From: Candidatus Moranbacteria bacterium RIFCSPHIGHO2_01_FULL_55_24
GTDB lineage: Bacteria; Patescibacteria; Paceibacteria; Moranbacterales; UBA1568
Direction of reading: 5' to 3'
DNA length: 64,000 bases
NCBI GenBank assembly: GCA_001786575.1
Contig: MFRW01000009.1
Span: 1-64,000 of the forward strand
Shown: positions 49,998-58,231 of the stretch, one piece after another
Position numbering within the stretch: the stretch's first letter is position 1
Layout of the letters: each line of letters begins with the position of its first letter
The notes under the pieces: model-generated
What the model saw: the letters and a program-made list of their open reading frames with translations, nothing else
What the model was told of the DNA's origin: nothing
The model's database searches: none
Translations under genes and position numbers: made by a program

Positions 49998-50010
49998 GAG
50001 CGAGTGCTAA
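49984..50010. promoter_or_regulatory. CIRCE operator (HrcA binding site)
   Basis: TTAGCAGTC-N9-GAGTGCTAA; the consensus is TTAGCACTC-N9-GAGTGCTAA, so 17 of 18 arm bases match. It overlaps the -35 of the hrcA promoter. Confidence 0.93.
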
Positions 50011-50019
50011 AGAATGAGG

Positions 50020-50054
50020 GAAAAGGAAAAGGGAGTCCTTTGCGAGGGACTCCC
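50020..50054 (-). terminator. Terminator of the 50281 gene
   Basis: GGGAGTCC / GGACTCCC arms (50054-50047 and 50038-50031 on the minus strand), then TTTTCCTTTTCC. Confidence 0.75.
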
Positions 50055-50071
50055 TATCAGGGCGCGATGCG

Positions 50072-50281
50072 CTAATTGTAGCATGGGTTCTGACAGTTGC
50101 CGCATACGTCATCGGCGTTCTTGACGTCGTTTTCGAGGACTTCTTCGAGCGCGTATGTCCGATGGACGCGCGCTTGGAGGCGACAGCAGTAGATCAGGGT
50201 GTTGGGGTTCTCCGGGCGTTCCCCTACCACTTTGTGTGTGGTAGCGGGTGCGGCGGCCGGTGCAGATGCTGCGAGTGGCAT
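50072..50281 (-). CDS. Small cysteine-rich protein
   Basis: 69 residues from the ATG at 50281, which has a Shine-Dalgarno (AGAGGAG); a longer opening to 50347 has none. The alanine- and proline-rich N-terminus is followed by TLIYCCRLQARVHRTYAL and the C-terminal VCGNCQNPCYN. Five cysteines suggest a metal site or disulfides. It is a single-gene unit upstream of hrcA with its own terminator. No family recognised. Confidence 0.6.
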   Translation of the reverse strand: MPLAASAPAAAPATTHKVVGERPENPNTLIYCCRLQARVHRTYALEEVLENDVKNADDVCGNCQNPCYN

Positions 50282-50347
50282 AAAATCTCCTCTCTCCCTA
50301 GAAAGAACATACTCACACTTATACTCCCCAAAAGGCTTTTTGTCCAA

Positions 50348-50376
50348 TAAAAAAAAGGGAGTCAGTGACTCCCTTT
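50348..50376 (-). terminator. Terminator of the 50620 gene
   Basis: Eleven-base perfect stem AAAGGGAGTCA / TGACTCCCTTT with a single-base loop as drawn (in practice the loop opens further), then a run of eight Ts on the minus strand. Confidence 0.8.
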
Positions 50377-50395
50377 AGGATAGGCGCGATATGGC

Positions 50396-50620
50396 TTAAT
50401 TGCTTTCAGCCATTCTGCGATTTTGGCGCCGGGTGGCCTTGGAACTCCCGTGGGTCGATGAATCCCGCTTTTTGCGCGGTCGGGACTTCTTGAAGAAGCG
50501 TACCAGGATTTTCTGGAGTCCGCAGCGATGCCCGAAACTTTCGGTAAGGGCCCGATGTTCTTCGAGGAAACAAGTACGATAGGACGTTACGTCGTAACGG
50601 CCTTGGATACCGAATAGCAT
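50396..50620 (-). CDS. Small basic protein, unknown function
   Basis: 74 residues from an ATG with GGGAG upstream. Two cysteines lie in the N-terminal half (YRTCFLEEHRALTESFGHRC); the C-terminal half is very basic (FFKKSRPRKKRDSSTHGSSK), suggesting nucleic-acid or ribosome binding. A strong terminator follows, which supports a real transcript. Confidence 0.5.
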   Translation of the reverse strand: MLFGIQGRYDVTSYRTCFLEEHRALTESFGHRCGLQKILVRFFKKSRPRKKRDSSTHGSSKATRRQNRRMAESN

Positions 50621-50641
50621 AAAGTTCTCCCTTTTGTGGGT

Positions 50642-50857
50642 TTACTTCTTGCGTTGCGATTTCCTCTTCCTGCTCCGGATGCGGAGCGATCGTTTTTGTT
50701 TTCCGAGAGATATCTTGGCGGAAGGAAGCTTGGGCCTCCTCGGCCGTGAGAACGGACCACTTCCTTCGTGGCTTAAAAGTGGGAAAAGTGCTCCTCCTAG
50801 AGAGTGGAACATGTTGCGGAAAAATCCGCCAAAAAGAGATCGAAACGTAATGAACAC
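50642..50857 (-). CDS. Possible small basic protein
   Basis: 71 residues from a GTG at 50857, with a purine tract (AAAGGGG) too close to be a normal ribosome site; an ATG at 50812 lacks one. The hydrophobic N-terminus (FRSLFGGFF) and very basic C-terminus (LGKQKRSLRIRSRKRKSQRK) resemble the neighbouring 50620 protein in style. It could be an unexpressed frame. Confidence 0.3.
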   Translation of the reverse strand: MFITFRSLFGGFFRNMFHSLGGALFPLLSHEGSGPFSRPRRPKLPSAKISLGKQKRSLRIRSRKRKSQRKK

Positions 50858-50889
50858 CCCCTTTCTCTGACTAGATTGTGAATGAACGG

Positions 50890-51126
50890 TTACGGGACGG
50901 GATCATAGCCTCCGGCGTGCCACGGATGGCACTTCAGAATCCGCCTGATACCCATACTGCTCCCGCGCATGACGCCATACTTCTCGATGGCCTCATACGT
51001 GTAAGCGCTACAGGTCGGATGGAAACGGCAAAAGCGCTGCCCGGTAAGCGCTCCTATGACTCCGTGATCGAACGAGAGAGTCTTCTGGTAAACAACGATG
51101 AGAAACAAGAGGATTTTTTTGAGCAC
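50890..51126 (-). CDS. yidD: Membrane protein insertion efficiency factor YidD
   Basis: 78 residues from a GTG at 51126. The family core is complete: ILLFLIVVYQKTLS, CRFHPTCSAYTYEAIEKYG with its two cysteines, RRILKCHPWHAGGYDPVP. YidD assists YidC in membrane protein insertion. The usual neighbours rpmH, rnpA and yidC are absent here. The frame stays open upstream for hundreds of bases inside the opposite-strand corA-like gene, which is only a shadow. The GTG is the best-placed start, close to a weak promoter. Confidence 0.88.
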   Translation of the reverse strand: MLKKILLFLIVVYQKTLSFDHGVIGALTGQRFCRFHPTCSAYTYEAIEKYGVMRGSSMGIRRILKCHPWHAGGYDPVP

Positions 51127-51167
51127 ACTTTGAGGATATTCCTCTGCCCTGCCTCTTGTCAATCTTT

Positions 51168-51196
51168 TTGTCAATGGGTTTTCCGGCTGGTATACT
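51168..51196 (+). promoter_or_regulatory. Promoter of the corA-like and cysS genes
   Basis: TTGTCA (51168-51173), 17-base spacer, TATACT (51191-51196) with a TG extension. On the minus strand the same region holds TTGACA boxes facing yidD. Confidence 0.8.
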
Positions 51197-51243
51197 GAAG
51201 AGGACTTCCCGGGGAGGGAGGGATTTTCAATACCGAAACACAC

Positions 51244-52152
51244 ATGCAAACCATCGAACACAAGAAGATCACGTGGATCGATTTTGAGGATATCTCGCAG
51301 GACGACATCATGTACCTGCAGGAGAACTTCAATATCCACCCGCTGGCGATCGAAGAGCTCGTCACTCCTTCGTATCAGCCGAAAGTGGTCCAGTACGAGA
51401 ACTGCCTGTTCCTTTCTATCCATATTCCCCTCTTCGATGTGGAGCACCGGACGACGTACCCGGGCGAGCTCGATATCATCCTGACCGGGGAGCACCTCAT
51501 CACGAGCCACAAGCGCGATATCTACCAGCTCGGGAAGTTCTTCCAGGAATTGGAAAAGAGCGAAGGCAAACGCCGTCTGTATCTGGAGGCCACTCCGGCG
51601 CATCTCCTCTACCGCCTGATCGAGATCCTGCTCGACTCCTCTTTCCCGCGGCTCAATCGCATCTCCGAGAAGCTGGACTTCATCGAGAGCCAGGTCTTCG
51701 CCGAGAAAGAGAAAGAGATGGTGTTCGAGATCTCCGTCCTGAAGCGCGATATCCTGAACTTCCGCCGGACGCTCAAGCCCCAGCGCTCCATCATCCAGTC
51801 GATCGTCCAGAAGGAACACCCTTTCATCCCGCAAGAGACCAAGATCTACTTCGAGGACCTGATCGGCACCAACATCCGTCTGTGGAACATCCTGGAGAGC
51901 CAGAAGGAGACGATCGAGGCGCTCGAAGCGACGAACAACTCGCTCCTCTCGAACAAGCTCGACCTCACCATGAAGGTGCTCACCATCTTTTCCGCCATCA
52001 TGCTCCCGATGACCGCCTACTCCAACATGCTGGCCATGAGCGCGCGTATCCCCTTCGGGGACAATCCGAACGCCTTCTGGATCCATGTCGGATTCATGGC
52101 GCTCTTGTCGATCATCACGATGACCGTGTTCCGTATTAAGAAATGGCTGTAA
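51244..52152 (+). CDS. CorA-family divalent cation transporter, GMN motif absent
   Basis: 302 residues. A soluble N-terminal alpha/beta domain, the long stalk helix with FRRTLKPQRSIIQSI, and two C-terminal helices ending in FRIKKWL match CorA. The signature GMN that forms the pore filter is missing: aligned without gaps from the conserved P-x-T before helix 1 end, the position reads AMS (264-266) in YSNMLAMSARIPF. CorA family members with changed filters (for example ZntB) keep GxN, so selectivity here is unclear. Confidence 0.85.
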   Translation: MQTIEHKKITWIDFEDISQDDIMYLQENFNIHPLAIEELVTPSYQPKVVQYENCLFLSIHIPLFDVEHRTTYPGELDIILTGEHLITSHKRDIYQLGKFFQELEKSEGKRRLYLEATPAHLLYRLIEILLDSSFPRLNRISEKLDFIESQVFAEKEKEMVFEISVLKRDILNFRRTLKPQRSIIQSIVQKEHPFIPQETKIYFEDLIGTNIRLWNILESQKETIEALEATNNSLLSNKLDLTMKVLTIFSAIMLPMTAYSNMLAMSARIPFGDNPNAFWIHVGFMALLSIITMTVFRIKKWL

Positions 52153-53579
52153 TTCCTGTTATGCTCTCGTTCTACAACACCCTTTCCAAAAAGAAAGAAG
52201 AATTCATCCCTCTCAATCCCGGCAAAGTCGGGATGTATGTCTGCGGTCCGACGGTCTATGACTACGCCCATATCGGCAATCTGCGGGCCTATGTCTTTTC
52301 TGATACCCTGCGGCGCGTCTTGGAAGACGCCGGGTACGAGGTGCGCATGATCAAGAACATCACCGATGTCGGCCACCTGACCGCCGACGATATCGCCCAG
52401 GGCGACCAGGGCGAGGACAAGATCGCCAAGAAGGCGCTTGCCGAGAAGAAGACTCCCGAAGACATCGCTACCTTCTATGCCGACTACTTCTTCGCGGCCG
52501 AAAACCGGCTGAACATCCTGCCTGCGCATTTCTTCCCGACCGCTACCGCGCATATTCCGCAGATCATCCGCCTGATCGAAGAGCTGATCGCCAAGGGCCA
52601 CGCTTATGAGAAGAATGGCAATGTGTTCTATGATGTGACGAGCTTTCCTGCCTACGGGAAACTCTCCGGCAATACCCTGGAACAGCTCAAAGTCGGCGCG
52701 CGCCTGGAGGAACACCCTGACAAGCGGAACCCATGGGACTTCGCGCTCTGGCTCAAGGCGCCCGAGGGCCATCTGATGCGCTGGGCTTCGCCCTGGAGCG
52801 AGGGTTACCCCGGCTGGCACATCGAGTGCAGCGCTATGGCGCTCGAGTATCTGGGGACGACGTTCGACATCCACACCGGCGGCGAAGACCATATTTTCCC
52901 TCACCATGAGGCCGAGATCGCCCAGTCCGAAGGCGCCACCGGAGTCCCGTTCGCCAGATATTTCATGCACGTGCGGCATATGCTCGTGGACGGCGAGAAG
53001 ATGTCCAAATCCAAAGGGAATTTCTATACGTTGGAAGACGTCATAGAGCGCGGCTACAGCCCGATGGATTTCCGTTTGATGCTTCTCGGCGCTCACTATC
53101 GGAGCCAGATGAACTTCACCTGGGCGGCGCTCGACCAAGCGATGAAGAATCGACGATCCTTCCGCGTTGCCAAGGAACGGCTCCTGGGGAGCGAGGTGGT
53201 TATGGATGCGGAAGGTTTCGATGGCAAGGAATACGTCGAACGCATCCGTACAGCGCTCCAGGATGATCTCAACACGCCGGAAGCTCTCGCTATCGCTCTG
53301 GAATTCGCCAAGAGTCTGAACACCGCTCTCGATACGAAACAGCCGCTCTCGCTCGAAGGTCTCGCCAATGCCTGGGAGACGATCTACAATCTTTTCGGCC
53401 TCCAAGACGAGGCGGCCCAGGTAGAGGTTCCGGAAGAAGTGAAGCAGCTGGCCGAAGACCGCATCCGGGCCCGCGAAGAAGGCCGCTACGCGGACGCCGA
53501 TGCCCTGCGGAACGAGATCGGCGACAAAGGATTCGTTATCGAGGATCGCCCCGGCGGCTATACCCTCCACAAGGCCTGA
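52143..53579 (+). CDS. cysS: Cysteinyl-tRNA synthetase
   Basis: 478 residues from an ATG overlapping the corA-like gene by 10 bases (an ATG at 52161 is also possible). Class I motifs are YAHIGN at 41-46 and KMSKSKGNF near 283; zinc ligands include Cys34 and the GWHIECSAMA cysteine with the HHEAEIAQSE histidine. The C-terminal DALR and anticodon region is present. It charges tRNA-Cys. Confidence 0.97.
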   Translation: MAVIPVMLSFYNTLSKKKEEFIPLNPGKVGMYVCGPTVYDYAHIGNLRAYVFSDTLRRVLEDAGYEVRMIKNITDVGHLTADDIAQGDQGEDKIAKKALAEKKTPEDIATFYADYFFAAENRLNILPAHFFPTATAHIPQIIRLIEELIAKGHAYEKNGNVFYDVTSFPAYGKLSGNTLEQLKVGARLEEHPDKRNPWDFALWLKAPEGHLMRWASPWSEGYPGWHIECSAMALEYLGTTFDIHTGGEDHIFPHHEAEIAQSEGATGVPFARYFMHVRHMLVDGEKMSKSKGNFYTLEDVIERGYSPMDFRLMLLGAHYRSQMNFTWAALDQAMKNRRSFRVAKERLLGSEVVMDAEGFDGKEYVERIRTALQDDLNTPEALAIALEFAKSLNTALDTKQPLSLEGLANAWETIYNLFGLQDEAAQVEVPEEVKQLAEDRIRAREEGRYADADALRNEIGDKGFVIEDRPGGYTLHKA

Positions 53580-53601
53580 ATAAAGGTCTCTTTCCGGGCG
53601 C

Positions 53602-53629
53602 TTGAACTCTCGCTCCTGTCTGGTATAAT
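53602..53629 (+). promoter_or_regulatory. dnaB promoter
   Basis: TTGAAC (53602-53607), 16-base spacer, TATAAT (53624-53629) with a TG extension. Confidence 0.85.
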
Positions 53630-53656
53630 GGGGAATCTGAATAGCTGTCTCTTTCT

Positions 53657-55018
53657 ATGGCCAAATCGAAGGTCCAGGACCACGTCCGCATCCCACCGCA
53701 GAACATCGAAGCCGAGACTTCCGTCTTGGGCTCTCTCATGCTGGACAAGGACTCGATCATCAAGGTAGCAGACCTTCTCAAGGTCGGTGACTTCTACAAG
53801 GATGACCACAACGCGATCTACGAGACCATGCTGGCTCTCTACGAGGAGCGTGAACCGATCGATGTCTTGTCGCTTGCGAACCGTCTCGAGGAAAAAAGCC
53901 AACTGGAGCGCATCGGCGGGTCGAGCTATCTGGCCTCTCTCGTGAACTCCGTCCCTTCGGCGACGAACGTGTCTCACTATGCCAAGGTCGTCCAGAAGAA
54001 GGCTCTCTTGCGCCGCCTCATCGGCGCGGCCAGCGAAATCGTCGAGATGGGATATGACGAAAGCGAAGACGTGCAGAAGGTCTTGGATGAAGCCGAGCAG
54101 AAACTCTTCGCTATTTCCCAGAAGTACATCAAGCAGGATTTCGTGCCGATCAAGTCCATCCTGGAAGTCGCCTTCAACCGCATCGACGAGCTCCACAAGG
54201 GAGACCATTCCTTCCGCGGTGTCCCGACCCAGTTTCCGGATCTGGACAATCTCTTGGCCGGCCTCCAGAAGTCCGACCTTATCATCCTGGCCGCCCGCCC
54301 GTCCGTGGGTAAGACCACCTTCGCGCTCGATATCGCCCGTCAGGTAGGTGTCCATTCCAAAGTCCCGGTCGGCATCTTCTCTCTCGAAATGGGTTCCGAC
54401 CAGCTGGTCGACCGCATGATCGCGGCCCAGGCCGGCGTAGACCTCTGGCGCTTGCGTACCGGCAAGCTCTCGAGTGAAGGCCCGAACAACGACTTCGAGC
54501 GGATTTCCGATGCGATGGGCGTCCTGGCCCAGGCCCCTATTTTCATCGACGACACCGGCTCGCTCAACATCCTGGAGATGCGCACGATGGCGCGTCGCCT
54601 CCAGGCCGAGCACAACCTGGGTCTCATCATCGTCGACTACCTCCAGCTCATGGAGGGACGCTCGCGCTCCGGTGACAACCGCGTCCAGGAAATTTCCGAG
54701 ATCTCCCGCGGCCTGAAACAGCTGGCGCGCGAATTGAATATCCCGATCATCGCCCTTTCCCAGCTCTCACGTGCCGTAGAATCCCGCCCTGACCAGATGC
54801 CGAAGCTTTCCGACTTGCGCGAATCCGGCTCTATCGAACAGGACGCGGACGTCGTGATGTTCCTCTACCGCGAAGACCGCGTGAGGCCGGATACTCCGAA
54901 TAAGAACATCGCCGATATCATCATCGCCAAGCATCGTAACGGTCCCGTGGGCAAGATCCAGCTCTACTTCGAAGACAACTCTACGACCTTCAAGTCGCTC
55001 GAGAAAATCCATTCATAA
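53657..55018 (+). CDS. dnaB: Replicative DNA helicase DnaB
   Basis: 453 residues, normal length, no intein. The N-terminal DnaG-interacting domain (PPQNIEAETSVLGSLMLD) and the RecA-like ATPase follow the family. Walker A is ARPSVGKT (213-220), Walker B is in LIIVDYLQLM, and the C-terminal SDLRESGSIEQDADVVMFLYR is the DnaB signature. Hexameric helicase at the replication fork. recR follows after 6 bases. Confidence 0.97.
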   Translation: MAKSKVQDHVRIPPQNIEAETSVLGSLMLDKDSIIKVADLLKVGDFYKDDHNAIYETMLALYEEREPIDVLSLANRLEEKSQLERIGGSSYLASLVNSVPSATNVSHYAKVVQKKALLRRLIGAASEIVEMGYDESEDVQKVLDEAEQKLFAISQKYIKQDFVPIKSILEVAFNRIDELHKGDHSFRGVPTQFPDLDNLLAGLQKSDLIILAARPSVGKTTFALDIARQVGVHSKVPVGIFSLEMGSDQLVDRMIAAQAGVDLWRLRTGKLSSEGPNNDFERISDAMGVLAQAPIFIDDTGSLNILEMRTMARRLQAEHNLGLIIVDYLQLMEGRSRSGDNRVQEISEISRGLKQLARELNIPIIALSQLSRAVESRPDQMPKLSDLRESGSIEQDADVVMFLYREDRVRPDTPNKNIADIIIAKHRNGPVGKIQLYFEDNSTTFKSLEKIHS

Positions 55019-55024
55019 AACAAA

Positions 55025-55621
55025 ATGGCTCTCTATCCGAAAGCGTTCCAATCGCTCATCGCGCATTTTTCTTCCTTGCCCTCCGTCGGTCCGAAGATGG
55101 CCGAGCGCGTCGTGCTCTATCTTTTCAAGCAAGACCCGGGGAAGCTCCAGGACTTCGCCGAGAGTTTCGAAGCGCTCCAGGAACTCAAGAGCTGCAAGCG
55201 CTGCTTCCATATCGCTGAAGGCGAGCTCTGCAGTATCTGTCAGGATGCCAAGCGCGAACAGTCCATCATCTGTCTCGTTGAAGAGCCTCTGGATGTCATC
55301 GCGATCGAACGGACCGGAGCGTACCACGGCCTCTACCATGTGCTCGGAGGGGTCATCGAAAGCGGGAAGAACGAGACGAACGGCCACCTGCGCGTGAGCG
55401 AGCTCCTACAGCGCGTTTCGGACGAGGGTACGGAAGAGGTAGTGCTTGCGACCAATCCGACCACCGAAGGCGATCTGACGGCCCTGTATATCAAGAAAAA
55501 GCTCGAGCCGACCGGAGTCAAAGTGACCCGCATCGCCCGCGGCCTCGCTACCGGCGGGGACATCGAATATGCGGATGAGCTGACTCTCTCTTCCGCCCTG
55601 ACGAACCGGAGGCAGATCTGA
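55025..55621 (+). CDS. recR: Recombination protein RecR
   Basis: 198 residues. The N-terminal helix-hairpin-helix (LPSVGPKMAERVVLYL), the zinc site Cys57, Cys60, Cys69 and Cys72, the Toprim domain (IICLVEEPLDVIAIE) and the C-terminal TRIARGLATGGDIEYADELTL are all intact. It works with RecO (and RecF) to load RecA at gaps. Together with dnaB it forms a replication-repair pair. Confidence 0.97.
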   Translation: MALYPKAFQSLIAHFSSLPSVGPKMAERVVLYLFKQDPGKLQDFAESFEALQELKSCKRCFHIAEGELCSICQDAKREQSIICLVEEPLDVIAIERTGAYHGLYHVLGGVIESGKNETNGHLRVSELLQRVSDEGTEEVVLATNPTTEGDLTALYIKKKLEPTGVKVTRIARGLATGGDIEYADELTLSSALTNRRQI

Positions 55622-55631
55622 ATGGAAAAAG

Positions 55632-55660
55632 AAAAAGGACCCTTTTCGGGGTCCTTTTTT
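55632..55660. terminator. Bidirectional terminator between recR and rplU
   Basis: Eleven-base stem AAAAAGGACCC / GGGTCCTTTTT (55632-55642 and 55649-55659); T runs on both strands serve both convergent genes. Confidence 0.9.
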
Positions 55661-55663
55661 GAT

Positions 55664-55981
55664 TTAGGCGGAAATCTTGGTGATCTCGAGCTCTGTGAAT
55701 GGCTGGCGATGGCCGAAGCGCACCAGATAGCGCTTCTTCGGCTTGTGCTTGATACCCTTCACTTTATCGTGGCGGCCATGGGAGAGGATTTTGGCCTCGA
55801 CAGCCGCCTTCTCGAGGACCGGCATACCGACCTCGACGCTTTTCTCATCACCGACAAACAGGGTTTCCAGCTTGAGCGTAGAACCTGCTTCCAAGGCGAG
55901 TTTCTCTACCTTGATCTTGTCGCCTTCTGCGACTTTGTATTGTTTTCCACCTGTACGGATTACCGCGATCATATGTGTCAT
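55664..55981 (-). CDS. rplU: 50S ribosomal protein L21
   Basis: 105 residues (102 if translation starts at the ATG at 55972, which gives the usual MIAVIRTGGKQYKV start). The conserved C-terminal KHKPKKRYLVRFGHRQPFTELEI is present. L21 binds 23S rRNA. rpmA (L27), which normally follows, is not here: a terminator comes immediately. Confidence 0.95.
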   Translation of the reverse strand: MTHMIAVIRTGGKQYKVAEGDKIKVEKLALEAGSTLKLETLFVGDEKSVEVGMPVLEKAAVEAKILSHGRHDKVKGIKHKPKKRYLVRFGHRQPFTELEITKISA

Positions 55982-56004
55982 AGAAGCAAAATTGATACTT
56001 AGAG

Positions 56005-56033
56005 AGTATACGGGAATTCCCGGTTCCTGTCAA
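56005..56033 (-). promoter_or_regulatory. rplU promoter with palindrome in the spacer
   Basis: TTGACA (56033-56028), 17-base spacer, TATACT (56010-56005). The spacer holds the perfect 12-base palindrome CGGGAATTCCCG at 56011-56022, a possible operator. Confidence 0.85.
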
Positions 56034-56044
56034 CAAATCCCCGC

Positions 56045-57925
56045 TTACTGGAGAATCGCCTTGATCCGGCGGACGCCGGCCGAGGAGGCCTCCTCTTTGA
56101 CGATCTTAAAACGGCCGAATTGGGCGATATCCGCCGTATTTTTGACATGGGGTCCGCCGCAGAGCTCCTGGGAATAGACCGTGCTGTCGGGGCCTTCTAC
56201 CTGGTAGACGGTCACTTTCTCCGGGTATTTCTCCCAGAAACTCCCCTCGACTCCGGCTGCCTTGGCGGCTTCTTTGTCCATGACGGTAGTGCCGACTGCC
56301 GCCCCGGCCTCGATAGCCTCGTTGACGTAAGCCTCCACCCGGTCGAGCGTTTCGCGCGGGACTTTTTCGGGATAAGTGAAATCGAAACGGGTCCGTTCTT
56401 CCGTGATATTGGAACCGGCCTGGTGCACGTCGTTCCCGAGCTCCTTGCGGAGCGCCGCAAGCAAGAGGTGCGTTGCCGTGTGGAAAGCAGTCACTTTGGC
56501 GCTGTGATCGGCGAGACCGCCTTTGAACTTCCCGGCGCTCGCGGTTCGGGAGAGATCCCGGTGTTTCTTGAATTCTCCGCGGTAGGTCTCTTCATCCACG
56601 ACGATACCTTTTTCCTGGGCGATTTCCTGGGTCATCTCGAGCGGAAAGCCGTAGGTGGAGAAGAGTTCGAAAGCATCCTTTCCGGAAAGCGTTCCGGAAG
56701 CCAGGCGTTTCTCGAGTTCCTTCAGGCCGCGGACCAGAGTCTCGCGGAATTTGCTTTCTTCTTTGCCGAGCACTTCCTCGATCTCCTGTTCCTGTTCCTT
56801 CACGCTCGGGTATATGGAGGCATACTCGTCGGTGATGGTAGCAACGCTCGTTTTGAGCATGTTCGGTTGGATGCCGAGCATATCTGCGAAGCGGACTGAC
56901 CGGCGGATAAGGCGCCGCAGGACGTAGCCCTGGTCGGTATTCGACGGGCGGACGCCATCGCCGATGAGAAAAACGCTTGCGCGCATGTGATCCATAAGGA
57001 TGCGGAAGGCGTAGGTATGCGATATATCTTCCCCGTAGGTCTTCCCGGAGAGTTCTTCCAGCTTCTTGCGGAGCGTATCGAAGATATCGCCTCGGAAAAT
57101 ATCCGGGTTATCGTTTTTGGCGGCCATGAGACGCTCCAATCCCCCGCCGAAGTCCACGTTCTTCTGGGCGAGCTTCTCGAAACCGCTTTCGGTCCGCTTG
57201 TATTCCATGAAGACGTTGTTGCCGATCTCTACGAAGCGGCCGCAATCGCAGTTCACATGGCAGGGCTGGTCTCTCCAAGGGGATGCTTCGTGCAGGCCGA
57301 GCTTTGCCCCGAAGTCCCAGAACATCTCGCTGTCCGGTCCGCCCGGTTCTCCTGCCGGCATATTGCCAGGCACGCCGGCGCGGCTCCACCAGTTCTTCTT
57401 CTCGCTGTAGTAGAAGATGTGCTCTCCTTCATGGATACCGTCTTCCTTGGAGTTCTCTCCGATCTTGGCGTCGATGCCGGCTTCCCGGAATAATTTTTTC
57501 CAAAGCTCTGCCGCTTCGGTATCTTTGGGAATGCCGAGCTCTTCGTTGCCGCGGAAACAGGTGAAGGAGAGGCGATGCGGGTCAAGCCCGATACGTTCGG
57601 TGAGGAATTCCCACATCCAGACGATCTGCTCTTGTTTGAAGTAGTCGCCGAAAGACCAGTTGCCGAGCATCTCGAAGAAGGTCGTATGACGATTGTCGCC
57701 GACTTCCTCGATGTCCTGGGCCCGGAAGCACTTCTGCGAATCCGCGATACGGGTTCCTAACGGATGTTTCTCTCCGAGAAGGAAGGGAATGATCGGCTGC
57801 ATGCCGGAACCGGTGAAGAGTGTCGTCGGGTCGTTTTCGGGCACGAGCGGAGCCGAAGGCGTGATGGCATGCCCCTTTTCTTTGAAAAAATCCAAATAAG
57901 CGCTGCGGATCTCGTGAGCGTTCAT
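56045..57925 (-). CDS. alaS: Alanyl-tRNA synthetase, short form without the C-terminal domain
   Basis: 626 residues against about 870 in most bacteria. The class II catalytic core (GSGMQPIIPFLLGEKHPLGT, NRHTTFFEMLGNWSFGDYF), the tRNA-recognition region and the editing domain (HTATHLLLAALRKEL, CGGPHVKNTADI) are present. The chain ends soon after the editing domain, so the oligomerising C-Ala domain is missing. Short AlaRS forms are known from reduced genomes. It lies 10 bases after the small coiled-coil gene. Confidence 0.96.
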   Translation of the reverse strand: MNAHEIRSAYLDFFKEKGHAITPSAPLVPENDPTTLFTGSGMQPIIPFLLGEKHPLGTRIADSQKCFRAQDIEEVGDNRHTTFFEMLGNWSFGDYFKQEQIVWMWEFLTERIGLDPHRLSFTCFRGNEELGIPKDTEAAELWKKLFREAGIDAKIGENSKEDGIHEGEHIFYYSEKKNWWSRAGVPGNMPAGEPGGPDSEMFWDFGAKLGLHEASPWRDQPCHVNCDCGRFVEIGNNVFMEYKRTESGFEKLAQKNVDFGGGLERLMAAKNDNPDIFRGDIFDTLRKKLEELSGKTYGEDISHTYAFRILMDHMRASVFLIGDGVRPSNTDQGYVLRRLIRRSVRFADMLGIQPNMLKTSVATITDEYASIYPSVKEQEQEIEEVLGKEESKFRETLVRGLKELEKRLASGTLSGKDAFELFSTYGFPLEMTQEIAQEKGIVVDEETYRGEFKKHRDLSRTASAGKFKGGLADHSAKVTAFHTATHLLLAALRKELGNDVHQAGSNITEERTRFDFTYPEKVPRETLDRVEAYVNEAIEAGAAVGTTVMDKEAAKAAGVEGSFWEKYPEKVTVYQVEGPDSTVYSQELCGGPHVKNTADIAQFGRFKIVKEEASSAGVRRIKAILQ

Positions 57926-57934
57926 AAGCGGAAT

Positions 57935-58204
57935 CTAGTGGATACTCTTTATCTTTTCTTTGAGAAGCGCGTGATCCGCCTCTTTTGCCAGAAGATCTTG
58001 GCGGATGCGCTCTTTTTCCTTTTCGAGCTTCTCGATCTCTATCTTGGCTCGCTCCACAGTGTTCTTCTGCATGCGGAGCGCCTCGGCGTTCTGTCTTTCT
58101 GTAGCCTTCAGGTGTTCGAGATCGGCCGCGATGATGAGCATATCATTCTCGTAGCGATGCAGTTCCCGGCGGCTTTCTTCGGTGTTTCCGTGCTGGAGAG
58201 ACAT
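57935..58204 (-). CDS. Small coiled-coil protein
   Basis: 89 residues, almost all heptad-patterned helix (LEHLKATERQNAEALRMQ, VERAKIEIEKLEKEKERI). No membrane segment or family. It is first in a two-gene unit with alaS and has its own promoter at 58232. Confidence 0.65.
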   Translation of the reverse strand: MSLQHGNTEESRRELHRYENDMLIIAADLEHLKATERQNAEALRMQKNTVERAKIEIEKLEKEKERIRQDLLAKEADHALLKEKIKSIH

Positions 58205-58231
58205 AGGCGGTACTTTGGAGAGAGAAGGTTT

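Noticed and set aside
50890..52086. A 398-codon minus-strand frame opposite the corA-like gene
   Set aside because: Only its last 78 codons are a gene (yidD). The rest mirrors the corA-like coding strand and has no promoter or family match.
52017..53570. A 517-codon minus-strand frame opposite cysS
   Set aside because: cysS on the plus strand is certain, with all motifs. The opposite frame is a by-product of GC-rich codon use.
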